Positions 50,311 to 59,490 of a DNA stretch of 64,000 bases are shown one piece after another (position 1 is the stretch's first letter; each line of letters starts with the position of its first letter). Location of the stretch: assembly GCA_028532815.1 (NCBI GenBank), contig JAQQAS010000003.1, forward strand, positions 62,001-126,000, given 5' to 3'. The notes under the pieces are model-generated. The model was not told where the DNA came from. It saw only the letters and a program-made list of their open reading frames with translations, and did not search any database. Position numbers and translations under genes: made by a program. Source of the stretch: Pleomorphochaeta sp. GTDB taxonomy: Bacteria > Spirochaetota > Spirochaetia > Sphaerochaetales > Sphaerochaetaceae.

Positions 50311-50730
50311 CTAGTAAATAATCATTATAATTATTCCAAATAATATACAGGCTAAGCCAATATATGTTTTATAATTATTTTTAGTTGTATGATTAAACAT
50401 GTGTAGAAAGTCTAAAATTAGTGAAGTCAAACTTTGTCCAAATAAACATAGAGAGAGCATTACTGATACTCCTAAATAAGAAAAAGCATAATTATTAAAA
50501 ACTGTTGTTAACACACCTAGTAATCCGCCACTAAAATAAAAAAGGGGAACTTTATATTTTATTTTTAAAGATTGTTTTTTAAAAAATACAATAAGAGTTA
50601 AAATAACCAAGGCTGTTATATGAGCAACTAATGTTGCATGATAAACTCCAATAGTTTCAGTTAATACTCCACTTAATGCAACCATAATTGAAATTGTAAA
50701 ACCAACCATTAGTGACAGGGCATAGTTCAT
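50311..50730 (-). CDS. YdcZ-type DMT-superfamily small membrane protein (first of pair)
   Basis: A 139-residue protein with about five hydrophobic segments and YdcZ features: SLMVGFTISIMVALSGVLTE, YFSGGLLGVLTTVFNNYAF and VMLSLCLFGQSLTSLILDF. With the next gene it probably forms a heterodimer of antiparallel small subunits. AAAGGAGAA precedes the ATG. The pair is divergent from a Crp/Fnr-family regulator, a common arrangement for YdcZ genes, and a dyad between them is the likely control site. Confidence 0.84.
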   Translation of the reverse strand: MNYALSLMVGFTISIMVALSGVLTETIGVYHATLVAHITALVILTLIVFFKKQSLKIKYKVPLFYFSGGLLGVLTTVFNNYAFSYLGVSVMLSLCLFGQSLTSLILDFLHMFNHTTKNNYKTYIGLACILFGIIIMIIY

Positions 50731-50779
50731 ATTCTTCTCCTTTAAGTAGCACTCTAATATGTTTAATCATTTTTAGAAT

Positions 50780-50793
50780 ATGACCTTTGTCAT
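50780..50793. promoter_or_regulatory. Candidate Crp/Fnr-type operator
   Basis: ATGACCTTTGTCAT is a 14-bp dyad with perfect 5-bp arms and a 4-bp centre, the size of Crp/Fnr/PrfA boxes. It lies between the divergent YdcZ pair and the Crp/Fnr-family gene. Confidence 0.55.
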
Positions 50794-50846
50794 CTTTTTG
50801 ATAATTTTTATAGTTTTTAAATTTAGTTGGTGGTAATATATTAATT

Positions 50847-51422
50847 ATGTTAGAAGAATATATAAAATATGGGAAATTAGTTTTATTAGATAAAGGCTAT
50901 TATCTTTGTAGAGAAGGGTTTGAACTAAATTATGTAACAATAATTCTTGAAGGAATTTGTAAAGTAACTAGGCAACAAGAAAATGGTAATATTATGAGTT
51001 TTGGATTCTACAACAATGATGGAATTATTGGAGATCTAGAAACTGTAAGTGACTCTAATATAGCTTCAACAAGTGTTGTGACCATATCAAAATTAAAAGG
51101 AATAAGAATTCCTTTAAAAAAAAGTAAAGAATTAATGAAAAATAATTTAAACTATTCTAATTTACTTGCAAAATATCTAGCACAAAAACTTTATTCTTCT
51201 TCTCATCAAACAACACAAAATATATTACTCCCACTTGAAGAGAGATTAACAATGTATTTAGTTAATACCTATCCAAATAAAATATTTGAAGGAAATCTCG
51301 TTCAAATTTCCCAAGAACTAGGAACTAGTTATAGGCATTTACTAAGAACCATAAAAAAATTAAAAGATGAAAATAAATTAATTCCGACAAATAAGAAGAA
51401 GAGATATATTATAAACTTATAA
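50847..51422 (+). CDS. Crp/Fnr-family regulator, YeiL-like
   Basis: This 191-residue protein has a cyclic-nucleotide-binding-like beta barrel (about 15-110; YYLCREGFELNYVTIILEG, FGFYNNDGIIGDLE) and a short C-terminal helix-turn-helix (VQISQELGTSYRHLLRTIKK, about 152-171). It lacks the residues expected for cAMP binding in Crp and any N-terminal cysteine cluster of Fnr. Overall it resembles YeiL-like regulators, often next to YdcZ-type transporters. It probably controls the divergent transporter pair through the dyad at 50780-50793. The signal is unknown. Confidence 0.87.
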   Translation: MLEEYIKYGKLVLLDKGYYLCREGFELNYVTIILEGICKVTRQQENGNIMSFGFYNNDGIIGDLETVSDSNIASTSVVTISKLKGIRIPLKKSKELMKNNLNYSNLLAKYLAQKLYSSSHQTTQNILLPLEERLTMYLVNTYPNKIFEGNLVQISQELGTSYRHLLRTIKKLKDENKLIPTNKKKRYIINL

Positions 51423-51455
51423 ATATAACCAATCTAATTTTGATAGCCTAAATTA

Positions 51456-52409
51456 TTAATAACACTCTTTTACTATACTGCAAACACTATCAACAGACCC
51501 TACAGTATAGTAATGAACGCCAACAACACCTTTAGCTAACAACTCTTTAGTTTGTTTTATTCCCCACCAAATACCAACATCTTTAACCTCTTCTTTTGTT
51601 TTAGCTTTAGTTATATTTTCATATAATTGTGATGGGATATCAATTGAAAAAGTTGTAGGGATTAAGGAAAGATGACCTTTTCTACTAATAGGTTTTATAC
51701 CAGGAATGATTGGAATAGTAATTCCATTATCTCTGCATTTTTCTACAAAATCAAAATAGACTTTATTATCATAGAATAATTGCGTAACTATATAAGAAGC
51801 GCCCGCATCTTGCTTTTTCTTTAGATTAATTATATCAACATCCAAATTAGGTGATTCAAAATGCTTCTCAGGATATCCTGCAACCCCTATACAAAAATCA
51901 GTACAAACTGGATTTTTTAAATTTTCATCTAAGTATATTCCCATATTCATATTAGCAATTTGCTCTACCATTTGAGATGAATGAGAATAACCATTTTCAC
52001 AAGGAATAAAGCGTCTCTCTCCATGAGGAGGGTCCCCTCTTAAAGCAAAAACATTATCGATACTTAAAAAGTTTAATTCTACCAAAGTATTTTCGATTTC
52101 TAAATCACTCATCCCACCACAAATTAAATGTGGTATAGCAGGTATATTAAAACTATATTGCAAAGCTGCAGCAATACCTATTGTTCCAGGTCTCTTTCTA
52201 ACTACCTTTCTATGAATAACATTATTATCATCTTCTTCATAAACAATCTCATTTTGATGGTTTGTTATATTTATATATGAAGGAGAATATTCCATCAATT
52301 TCTTAGTTGATTTGAATATGGATTCAATATTATGCCCTTTTAATGGAGGTAATAATTCAAAAGTAAATAAAGGCTTATTTGCGTTTTCTATTATCTGAGT
52401 AACTTTCAT
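51456..52409 (-). CDS. metF: Methylenetetrahydrofolate reductase
   Basis: This flavoprotein reduces 5,10-methylene- to 5-methyl-tetrahydrofolate, the methyl donor of MetH. The 317-residue TIM barrel shows FTFELLPPLKGHN (catalytic Glu), FALRGDPPHGERR (the conserved RGDPP) and YIVTQLFYDNKVYFDF, then IIPGIKPIS. It is a little longer than Escherichia coli MetF (296). It is the second gene of the metH-metF operon, separated by 4 bases. No SAM or cobalamin riboswitch is seen upstream of metH. Confidence 0.95.
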   Translation of the reverse strand: MKVTQIIENANKPLFTFELLPPLKGHNIESIFKSTKKLMEYSPSYINITNHQNEIVYEEDDNNVIHRKVVRKRPGTIGIAAALQYSFNIPAIPHLICGGMSDLEIENTLVELNFLSIDNVFALRGDPPHGERRFIPCENGYSHSSQMVEQIANMNMGIYLDENLKNPVCTDFCIGVAGYPEKHFESPNLDVDIINLKKKQDAGASYIVTQLFYDNKVYFDFVEKCRDNGITIPIIPGIKPISRKGHLSLIPTTFSIDIPSQLYENITKAKTKEEVKDVGIWWGIKQTKELLAKGVVGVHYYTVGSVDSVCSIVKECY

Positions 52410-52413
52410 AATT

Positions 52414-55400
52414 TTATTCCTCTTTTAATTCTAAGCCACTTTCAATCAATTTTTCAATTGAAACATTTTGAGCCTTACTTATAATTTTAATTTGTTCTAC
52501 GCTAATTTTTCCACCATTAAAAAATTTAAGACCTTCACCTTGAAAAACAAGTGATGAAATACTAGCTTCTGGTACCATCATATAATTTTTTGTTAATTTA
52601 ACTAAGGATGTTTTCTCCCCATCTAATAAATTGAAAATTCCTTTTTTATGCATATGGTTGGGACATGAAGGATAACCTGGAGCGACTCTAAACAAAGGAG
52701 CTGCCCACTGATCTATAAGGATAGACTCCATATTCTGCGAAAAGGCTTCAACTAACCTTATAGCTAAAAATCTTAACATTAAAAATTCACCTTCATCAAA
52801 TATATTAATGTACTCATTTAGCTTAAGACCTCCTGTAACTATATACATACCAATATAATCTACTTCTTTTACGTAATCAGAAAGAGAAAGCGATGTTCCT
52901 TTTCTTTCTTGTCTTATAAAAGAAAATCGTTCTCTATTATCTACATATATACTGACTCCATCACTAGTACAAGGAAAAATCCCATATACACCTCTTAAAG
53001 ACTTAGTCAAAGCTTCTCTAACAATTTCTCTTTGTAAAAAGTCTTTTGCTTCTTTAACTAAATTATTGAAGGCATCTCCTTTTGGAGGAACTGAATAACT
53101 AAAGGCAAACATTTTCCAATTAATTAAAGCTATTAACCTATCAAGATTTATATTATCTATAATTGTTGTGCCAATTTTCTTGGGTTTTGGAGAACTTGAT
53201 TGTTTGATAAATCTATTAGCAAAAACGCTTTGATAAGAAATATTCTTAGATTCATCTTTTTTAAGTTTTTTAGTATTATTTTTTTTCTCAAGCTCTCTAT
53301 AATCTTTAGATAATTTTTTAATATAAGGCGTTCCTTCTTTTGCAATTTTTAAAATTAAAGATGATAGATCAGATGCATTATCTGTTTGAAAAACCAAATA
53401 ATTATATAATGGTGCAAGTTTTAATGCGGTATGCTCTTTACTTGTTGTAGCTCCTCCAACTAAGATTGGTATTTTTAAATCATTTTGATAAGCTAATTTG
53501 CATACATTTGCCATGTGTTCTAAAGATGGTGTTATTAACCCTGACAAACAAATAAAATTTGCTTTTTCACTAATTGCTGTTTCTATTATTTTCTCACTTG
53601 GAACCATCACTCCCAAATCTATTACCTTAAAGCCATTGCAGCGTAAAACTAAAATACAGATATTTTTGCCAATATCATGTACATCCCCTTTTACTGTAGC
53701 AAAAACAATAGTCTTTTCATTTTTTATTAAAGAATTTTCTTCTTGATTTTTATTCTTCCACTCTTCAATTGCTGGCTCAAGGTATGATACAGCAATTTTC
53801 ATTGTCCTGGCGCTTTTAACTACTTGAGGCAAAAACATTTCACCTTTGCTAAACTTATCTCCCACTTCTTTCATTGCATCCATAAAAGGACCTTCAACAA
53901 TAGATACCGGAGATATATTATTAGCCTCAACTTCCTTTAAAAGTGCATAAACATCTCTTTCTAAATTATTATTTTCTCCAAACCAAATTGCTCTTTTTAC
54001 TCTTAACTTAGGATCTTGTATTAATGCTAAATCATCAACTTTTTTACCCGTTTTAACAGAAGATTTTTTAAAAATATCAGAGCTTGCTAAATCTATTAAT
54101 TTCTCCCTATTTTCTAGAGATGGCTCAAAAAGTGCTTTTTCAATTACACTATATATTTCATTTGGAATTTTACTAATATCTAAATTTATTGTAGGAGTAA
54201 CAATAGCATAATCAAGGCCTGATTCTAGTGCATAGTGTAAAAAAACAGTATGCATAGCTCTTCTTAGAGCATTATTACCTCTAAATGAAAATGAAAGATT
54301 ACTTACCCCGCCACAGACTTGAGCATTTGTTAAATTGGTTTTAATCCATTTTACAGCTTTAATAAAATCAAGTGCATAATAATCACTTTCCTCAATCCCT
54401 GTTGCTACAGTTAAAATATTTGGATCAAATATAATTAAATCACTTCTAATTTTATTATTTATTAATAAATCATAACTTCTTTTTGCAATTTCTATTTTTC
54501 TCTCATATGTAGTTGCTTGGCCCTTTTCATCAAAAAGCATTACTACCATTTTATGTCCAAAATTATTAATAATTTTTGCTTTCGTTATAAAAGAAGTTTC
54601 ACCTTCTTTAAGACTTATTGAATTGATTATACATCTACCTTGTAATTCACCTAGAGCTTTTTCTATAGTGTTCCAATCAGAAGAATCTATCATATAAGGT
54701 TTCTTTGAAATATAAGGATCACAATTTATATATCTTAAAAAAGATACCATAGCCGTTGGTGCATCTATCATAGAAGAATCCATACAAATATCTATTATAT
54801 CAGCATTATGCTCAGCTTGATTCCTTGCTATATCTGAGGCTTCTTGCCATTTAGATTCTTCAATTAAAGATAAAAATTTTCTAGACCCTGCAACATTACA
54901 TCTCTCTCCAATTATAGCTAATTGATTATTAAAATCTTGAGTCTCAAGACCACATAATTTAATCTCAAAATTCTTTTTATCAGAAAGATCTTTTGGTTTA
55001 CAAACTAATTCATCTTTTTCATTTTTTTCATTAATTTTATCATATAATGCTTTGATATGAGCAGGTTTTGTTCCACAACAGCCACCAATAATATTAATTA
55101 TTCCTTTTTCTAATATAGGGGATAAAGTTTGAACCATATGAGAAGGGCTCTCTCCATATGTTCCATCTGCTAAAGGTAACCCTGCATTTGGGTGTGCTGA
55201 AACTCTAAAAGGTGTTTGTTTAGATAATCTTTCAATTAGGGGGACCATATCTTTTGCCCCCATAGAACAATTAACACCAATAGAAAAAAGATTGTAAGAT
55301 ATAAGAGAAGAACTAAAGGCTTCTATACTTTGCCCAGATAATGTATGACCACTTATATCACTAAAAGTAACACTTACCATTATAGGTTTTTCTATCTCAG

Positions 55401-56004
55401 CTTCTAATTGTGCTTCTCTTATTCCTTCTAAAGCTGCTTTACAGATTAGTGTGTCAAAAACAGTTTCAATTAGTAAGATATCACATTGAGTTTCTAATAA
55501 AACTAATGCTTGTTCTTTATATGCTTCTTTAAAATCATTAAAATCATATTCTCTTTTTAAAACATCATCACTGTCTGTAGAAAAAGATAACATTTTCCCT
55601 GTTGGACCTAAGCTTCCAGCAACAAAAACAAAACGGGAATACTCTTTTCTCTCTACTTCCTCTGCTGCAGCTCTTGCTATTTCAACAGCGCTCTGATTGA
55701 GCTCTTTAACACAATTTTCTAAACTATACTCTTTCAAAGTAATTCTATTAGAACAAAAGGTATTTGTCGTAATTATATCTGCCCCGGAATTAAGAAATTC
55801 ACTATGTATATCATAAATAACATCAGGTCTTGATATATTTAAAATCTCTCCTAAATTAGGGAAGCATCTATTTTTACCATCAAGAGAAGATGTATCAAAA
55901 TCTTCGGGAGAAAGATTTTTTTCTTGGATTAATGTTCCCATAGCTCCATCAAGTAATAATACTCTTTGACTCGCAATTTTATTTAAGTATTCATTTCTTG
56001 TCAT
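52414..56004 (-). CDS. metH: Cobalamin-dependent methionine synthase
   Basis: A full-length 1196-residue MetH. The homocysteine domain (1-330) has zinc ligands in GVNCSMGAKDM (C246) and IIGGCCGTKPAHIK (C309, C310). The pterin domain (about 365-630) shows AIIGERCNVAGSRKF. The cobalamin cap domain has EGPFMDAMKEVGDKFSKG. The B12 domain carries GDVHDIGKNI near residue 770, whose His binds cobalt. The SAM-dependent reactivation domain has RVAPGYPSCPNHMHK near residue 1108. The start at 56004 is chosen: GGGGGAA precedes it and the N-terminus fits the family; the ATG 48 bases upstream adds a hydrophobic tail without similarity. It is co-transcribed with metF. Confidence 0.96.
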   Translation of the reverse strand: MTRNEYLNKIASQRVLLLDGAMGTLIQEKNLSPEDFDTSSLDGKNRCFPNLGEILNISRPDVIYDIHSEFLNSGADIITTNTFCSNRITLKEYSLENCVKELNQSAVEIARAAAEEVERKEYSRFVFVAGSLGPTGKMLSFSTDSDDVLKREYDFNDFKEAYKEQALVLLETQCDILLIETVFDTLICKAALEGIREAQLEAEIEKPIMVSVTFSDISGHTLSGQSIEAFSSSLISYNLFSIGVNCSMGAKDMVPLIERLSKQTPFRVSAHPNAGLPLADGTYGESPSHMVQTLSPILEKGIINIIGGCCGTKPAHIKALYDKINEKNEKDELVCKPKDLSDKKNFEIKLCGLETQDFNNQLAIIGERCNVAGSRKFLSLIEESKWQEASDIARNQAEHNADIIDICMDSSMIDAPTAMVSFLRYINCDPYISKKPYMIDSSDWNTIEKALGELQGRCIINSISLKEGETSFITKAKIINNFGHKMVVMLFDEKGQATTYERKIEIAKRSYDLLINNKIRSDLIIFDPNILTVATGIEESDYYALDFIKAVKWIKTNLTNAQVCGGVSNLSFSFRGNNALRRAMHTVFLHYALESGLDYAIVTPTINLDISKIPNEIYSVIEKALFEPSLENREKLIDLASSDIFKKSSVKTGKKVDDLALIQDPKLRVKRAIWFGENNNLERDVYALLKEVEANNISPVSIVEGPFMDAMKEVGDKFSKGEMFLPQVVKSARTMKIAVSYLEPAIEEWKNKNQEENSLIKNEKTIVFATVKGDVHDIGKNICILVLRCNGFKVIDLGVMVPSEKIIETAISEKANFICLSGLITPSLEHMANVCKLAYQNDLKIPILVGGATTSKEHTALKLAPLYNYLVFQTDNASDLSSLILKIAKEGTPYIKKLSKDYRELEKKNNTKKLKKDESKNISYQSVFANRFIKQSSSPKPKKIGTTIIDNINLDRLIALINWKMFAFSYSVPPKGDAFNNLVKEAKDFLQREIVREALTKSLRGVYGIFPCTSDGVSIYVDNRERFSFIRQERKGTSLSLSDYVKEVDYIGMYIVTGGLKLNEYINIFDEGEFLMLRFLAIRLVEAFSQNMESILIDQWAAPLFRVAPGYPSCPNHMHKKGIFNLLDGEKTSLVKLTKNYMMVPEASISSLVFQGEGLKFFNGGKISVEQIKIISKAQNVSIEKLIESGLELKEE

Positions 56005-56115
56005 CTCATTCCCCCGATTTATGAAATAGTAAAATTTCATAAATATTATCATACAATTGATTTTTTAACAAATATTTCGGTATCATAGAATTATAGAGCC
56101 TTTATAGAAAATAAT

Positions 56116-56811
56116 TTAGAATATTTTTTTAAAGGTCATCTCTTTATTATTTTCATCAATCAAATAGTAATCATCTATATTAAACTTTCTAATAACTGAA
56201 AGAGAAGTTGATTTATTTTGAGCTAAGTACTTTATGAATTTTCCTCTTATCATTTTAGTGTGAGTACTATAACTTTTTACTTTACCTTTAACATCTTGAA
56301 CAAAATTAATTGTAAACAATTTATCCTGATTTAAATTCTTACTATATTCTTTAGAACATAAATTAATTATGGGTTCTTTAATAAATTCATCAAGTTCTTT
56401 TTTGTAATAATTATAATCAAAAAAAGGCACTTTCACCTTATAGTCAAGGCGATAATGACTAATATTATCGCTAGCTCTTAAAATTCCATATAAGCTATCT
56501 GCTATATACAGATTTTCTATTAAAAATTGAATTTCATCTTCTTTCAATGTTTGAACTTGGATATTTTTATACTGAAGTCCATTAAAGAAAAAAAGAGCAG
56601 GATGTACTTCTTTATTAAAATTTTGATAGGAGTTAAAAACATTTTGTGCAATATCACTGCTACACTTAAATGCTTTTTCTATTTTATCTTTATTATATTT
56701 TTTTAAAGAAGATACTAGAGCTTCTGCTTTATTTTGAAAGATAGGATTTGTTGGATTGAAATTATAAGGTTGAGCTAATTGCTCTTTTGCAGGACTAATT
56801 ATTATTTTCAT
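56116..56811 (-). CDS. yaaA: YaaA-family peroxide stress protein
   Basis: This 231-residue protein belongs to the YaaA/UPF0246 family. Typical features are MKIIISPAKEQ at the N-terminus, LFFFNGLQYKNIQ (normally PALxxFxGxVY), YGILRASDNISHYRLDYKVK and the C-terminal KSYSTHTKMIRGKFIKYL, then FNIDDYYLI. YaaA lowers intracellular iron and DNA damage under hydrogen peroxide in Escherichia coli and has a DNA-binding fold. It stands between the efflux operon terminator and metH, in the same direction, with no clear functional link to either. Confidence 0.92.
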   Translation of the reverse strand: MKIIISPAKEQLAQPYNFNPTNPIFQNKAEALVSSLKKYNKDKIEKAFKCSSDIAQNVFNSYQNFNKEVHPALFFFNGLQYKNIQVQTLKEDEIQFLIENLYIADSLYGILRASDNISHYRLDYKVKVPFFDYNYYKKELDEFIKEPIINLCSKEYSKNLNQDKLFTINFVQDVKGKVKSYSTHTKMIRGKFIKYLAQNKSTSLSVIRKFNIDDYYLIDENNKEMTFKKIF

Positions 56812-56850
56812 ACTATTATATTAATATTTTAAATTTATAATTTCTATATA

Positions 56851-56889
56851 TTAAAATCTACCCTTCTAAAAAAGAAAGGTAGATTTTAA
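56851..56889 (-). terminator. Terminator of the efflux operon
   Basis: TTAAAATCTACC (56851-56862) pairs perfectly with GGTAGATTTTAA (56878-56889), with a secondary CCTTCT/AGAAAGG pairing in the loop region. It begins 10 bases after the TolC-like gene's stop on the minus strand. Confidence 0.75.
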
Positions 56890-56899
56890 AATGGTTGTT

Positions 56900-58168
56900 T
56901 TATAGGTAATTGATTAAATTTAATTGATCAATATATAAATTTATATATGCTTCAAATAAGCTAAGTTCTAAAGTATTTGCATTTAATTCTAAAGTCTCAT
57001 AATCTAATACTTCATATTCATCTAATTCAAGTAAAGAAGCAGCCTCTTGCATTACTAAATCATTTTGCTTGGTTTGTAATTTTATATCTTCAATACTTTT
57101 CTTATCACTTTCAATCGAATTTTGTAATAATTCTATATTGTTTTGAACATTAGCAATTGTTGCAGCTGAAGATAATTTAGAAAGTTCAATTTCTTCAGCT
57201 AAATCATTTTTATCGTCCCCATTGTAATCACTGTAGCTAGTACTAAAGGATACAGTCGCTGTTAGAGATCCCTCTAAGTCTACACTTGCAGACAAATCAA
57301 AAGTTGGTTCCCACCAATCTAAATTATCAAAAGTATCTTCTAAAGTAATAGTTGAATTTAGAGCAGATACAACATCATAATCACTCATAGGTGAAAACTG
57401 TTTTCCATCTAATAATGTTTCTGCTTTTTCGCTTAGTTCAACAACTTGAGTTAAGTCAGCTAAAGGAATTTTAACTTGAGAACTACTTTCAATATCTAAC
57501 AATTCATAAATATCTACTTTTGCACTATATAATGCAACTTCCAAATCTCTAATTTCATTTTGAGATTCGGTATAGGTTACAAGAGCATCTTGTACATCAA
57601 CTAATGAAACAATATCATATTCATATAAACTTTTTTGCTCTTCATAAAGCTTTTTATACAATTCAACTTCTTCATTTTGATGTTCTAACTCCTTATAAGC
57701 TAGTAAGTAGTTCAAATATGCCTCTGTTATGCTAACAGTTAAATCATCTTTGTATTCACTCACATACACACTATAATTATCATAAAGTACTTCATTAGCA
57801 ACATTAGTTCCAGAATTCTCTAACGGACTATAGGTAAAACCTAAGCTACCATCTAAGTCTGTATCAAGTTGTGCATTCAAAGAAAATTGTTCAACAATAG
57901 GAACATCTAAACTTAATGTTGTAACATTTGTCGTATCAGAAAAATCTGTTTCAGTTTCATTTTTAAGACTGATAGTAGAATCATAGTAAACAGGATCGAC
58001 TACTAAATCATCTTCAGATTGCTCTAAATCTAATATCGCACTTAAATAATTAACATTATTATTTAGAGCAAAATTTACTAAAGCATCTATATTTTCACTT
58101 ACGCTTGCAGCTAACGATGATATTGAAATCATCGTTATTAATACTACACTAATATATTTTTTTTCCAT
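56900..58168 (-). CDS. TolC-family outer-membrane efflux protein
   Basis: The 422-residue product has a signal peptide (ISVVLITMISISSLAASVS) and two TolC-type repeats of beta strands and long helices. Helical segments such as YKKLYEEQKSLYEYDIVSLVDVQDALVTYTES and the second NVQNNIELLQNSIESDKKSI show the heptad-like, Asn/Gln-rich pattern of periplasmic tunnel helices; they are cited here as parts near residues 165-200 and 325-345. It is the last gene of an operon with a periplasmic adaptor, an ABC ATPase and two permeases, so it should be the exit duct of a MacAB-type machine. Sequence is acidic and weakly conserved, as usual for TolC relatives. Confidence 0.85.
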   Translation of the reverse strand: MEKKYISVVLITMISISSLAASVSENIDALVNFALNNNVNYLSAILDLEQSEDDLVVDPVYYDSTISLKNETETDFSDTTNVTTLSLDVPIVEQFSLNAQLDTDLDGSLGFTYSPLENSGTNVANEVLYDNYSVYVSEYKDDLTVSITEAYLNYLLAYKELEHQNEEVELYKKLYEEQKSLYEYDIVSLVDVQDALVTYTESQNEIRDLEVALYSAKVDIYELLDIESSSQVKIPLADLTQVVELSEKAETLLDGKQFSPMSDYDVVSALNSTITLEDTFDNLDWWEPTFDLSASVDLEGSLTATVSFSTSYSDYNGDDKNDLAEEIELSKLSSAATIANVQNNIELLQNSIESDKKSIEDIKLQTKQNDLVMQEAASLLELDEYEVLDYETLELNANTLELSLFEAYINLYIDQLNLINYL

Positions 58169-58171
58169 AAT

Positions 58172-59479
58172 TTATACTTCCTTAAGTCCTTCGGCAATAT
58201 TCTCTTTAACAACTGGTATAACAGGGATTACTCCAAACATACCACCAAAGACTAATATCAATATTGAGCTTTTTGCTAATGCTAACAAACTAAAACCTAC
58301 CCCTAGATCTAATTCATTAGACAATTCTCCAAATAAGGGGGTTATTGTTTGTAATATTGAAGGAAAAGCAAAGTATGCAATAATTGCACCTATTACAACT
58401 CCTAAAAAACACATTGCCATTGACCAACTCCAGAATTCTTTAATAATTCTGTTTTTAGAAGCTCCTAAAGATCTCTCTAAAGCAATCTGTCTTTTCCTAC
58501 TTAAAGCTTCAACTAACATGATACTAAATACTCCAAGAGTACTAACAAGCATCAATACAAGGCCTAAAATATTAACAGAAACTGTAAAGACTTGAACTGT
58601 TTTTCTCAAATCGTTCATGTAGGTTGTCTCTCCTTGCATAGAGCCTTCCCAAACTTCAACATCAATATCTTCACCATAATTTTGATATATTACTTGCTTA
58701 ATTGTTTGTTCTGCTTCTTCAACTGAAGTTTCACTACTTTTAACAACTAGCATACCAGATAACATATCCTTAGCCATACTTGAACTCATTTCACTAGGCA
58801 AGATAGCTGTATAAGGAACAAGTAAATCACCTATTCCATAAACTTTTCTAGTAATTTCTGAAGGTATTTCATAAACGCCTGCTATTAAATATTGAGTTAC
58901 AACATTTTGAGTTCTATTTCCAAGTCCTCTGGAAAAAGCGTCTCCTGGAGGCTGAACCCACTCTCCAACAGCATTTTCTGCAGTTCCAAAAATAATTTCA
59001 GCAGTCTCTTTACTAATCCAAACTTTCTTTGACCCTAGATTTAAATCCTCATCAGTCATTTCAACACCAGCTACAATCTCTAAGCCATAAATGTCAAAGT
59101 ATGAACCTTCAGTTGCAATAGAATTTCTTAAATCATAAGAAGTGCCACTTACAGTGATTTCGTTAAATATAGATCTACTTACAATAGCTGTATCTTCAAT
59201 AGTATCCGTATCGCTTATCAAATAACTTTGAATAGTTGAATCCCATTCACTAGGTCTTGTTTGATCTATGTCTCCATCAGCATCCCAAGTACCATTTGCA
59301 ACTTGTACAACGATACCATTATTATTTAGTTGAGTTTCAACTTGTTCATCAATTATCTCAGTTACATTAAATGCTAAAATCAAGATAAATGAACCTAAAG
59401 CTACTGCAATTAAAGTTAATATCATTTTCATAGGAGAGTGTGACCACTGCCTCATCATCATAATCATAAATTTTTTCAT
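58172..59479 (-). CDS. MacB/FtsX-type ABC transporter permease, second of pair
   Basis: A 435-residue permease with one N-terminal transmembrane helix (MILTLIAVALGSFILILAF), a large periplasmic domain (about 45-275) and three C-terminal helices (VSVNILGLVLMLVSTLGVF, then MAMCFLGVVIGAIIAYFAF, and ILILVFGGMFGVIPVIPVV). This is the MacB/FtsX (FtsX core plus MacB_PCD) layout. The loop LSRKRQIALERSLGASKNRI is the conserved coupling region for the ATPase. It differs markedly from the other permease in the operon, so the complex is likely a heterodimer. Confidence 0.9.
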   Translation of the reverse strand: MKKFMIMMMRQWSHSPMKMILTLIAVALGSFILILAFNVTEIIDEQVETQLNNNGIVVQVANGTWDADGDIDQTRPSEWDSTIQSYLISDTDTIEDTAIVSRSIFNEITVSGTSYDLRNSIATEGSYFDIYGLEIVAGVEMTDEDLNLGSKKVWISKETAEIIFGTAENAVGEWVQPPGDAFSRGLGNRTQNVVTQYLIAGVYEIPSEITRKVYGIGDLLVPYTAILPSEMSSSMAKDMLSGMLVVKSSETSVEEAEQTIKQVIYQNYGEDIDVEVWEGSMQGETTYMNDLRKTVQVFTVSVNILGLVLMLVSTLGVFSIMLVEALSRKRQIALERSLGASKNRIIKEFWSWSMAMCFLGVVIGAIIAYFAFPSILQTITPLFGELSNELDLGVGFSLLALAKSSILILVFGGMFGVIPVIPVVKENIAEGLKEV

Positions 59480-59490
59480 AAAATATTCTC

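Noticed and set aside
56005-56115. SAM or cobalamin riboswitch upstream of metH
   Set aside because: Only about 110 bases separate metH from yaaA and I see neither the S-box nor the B12-box motif.
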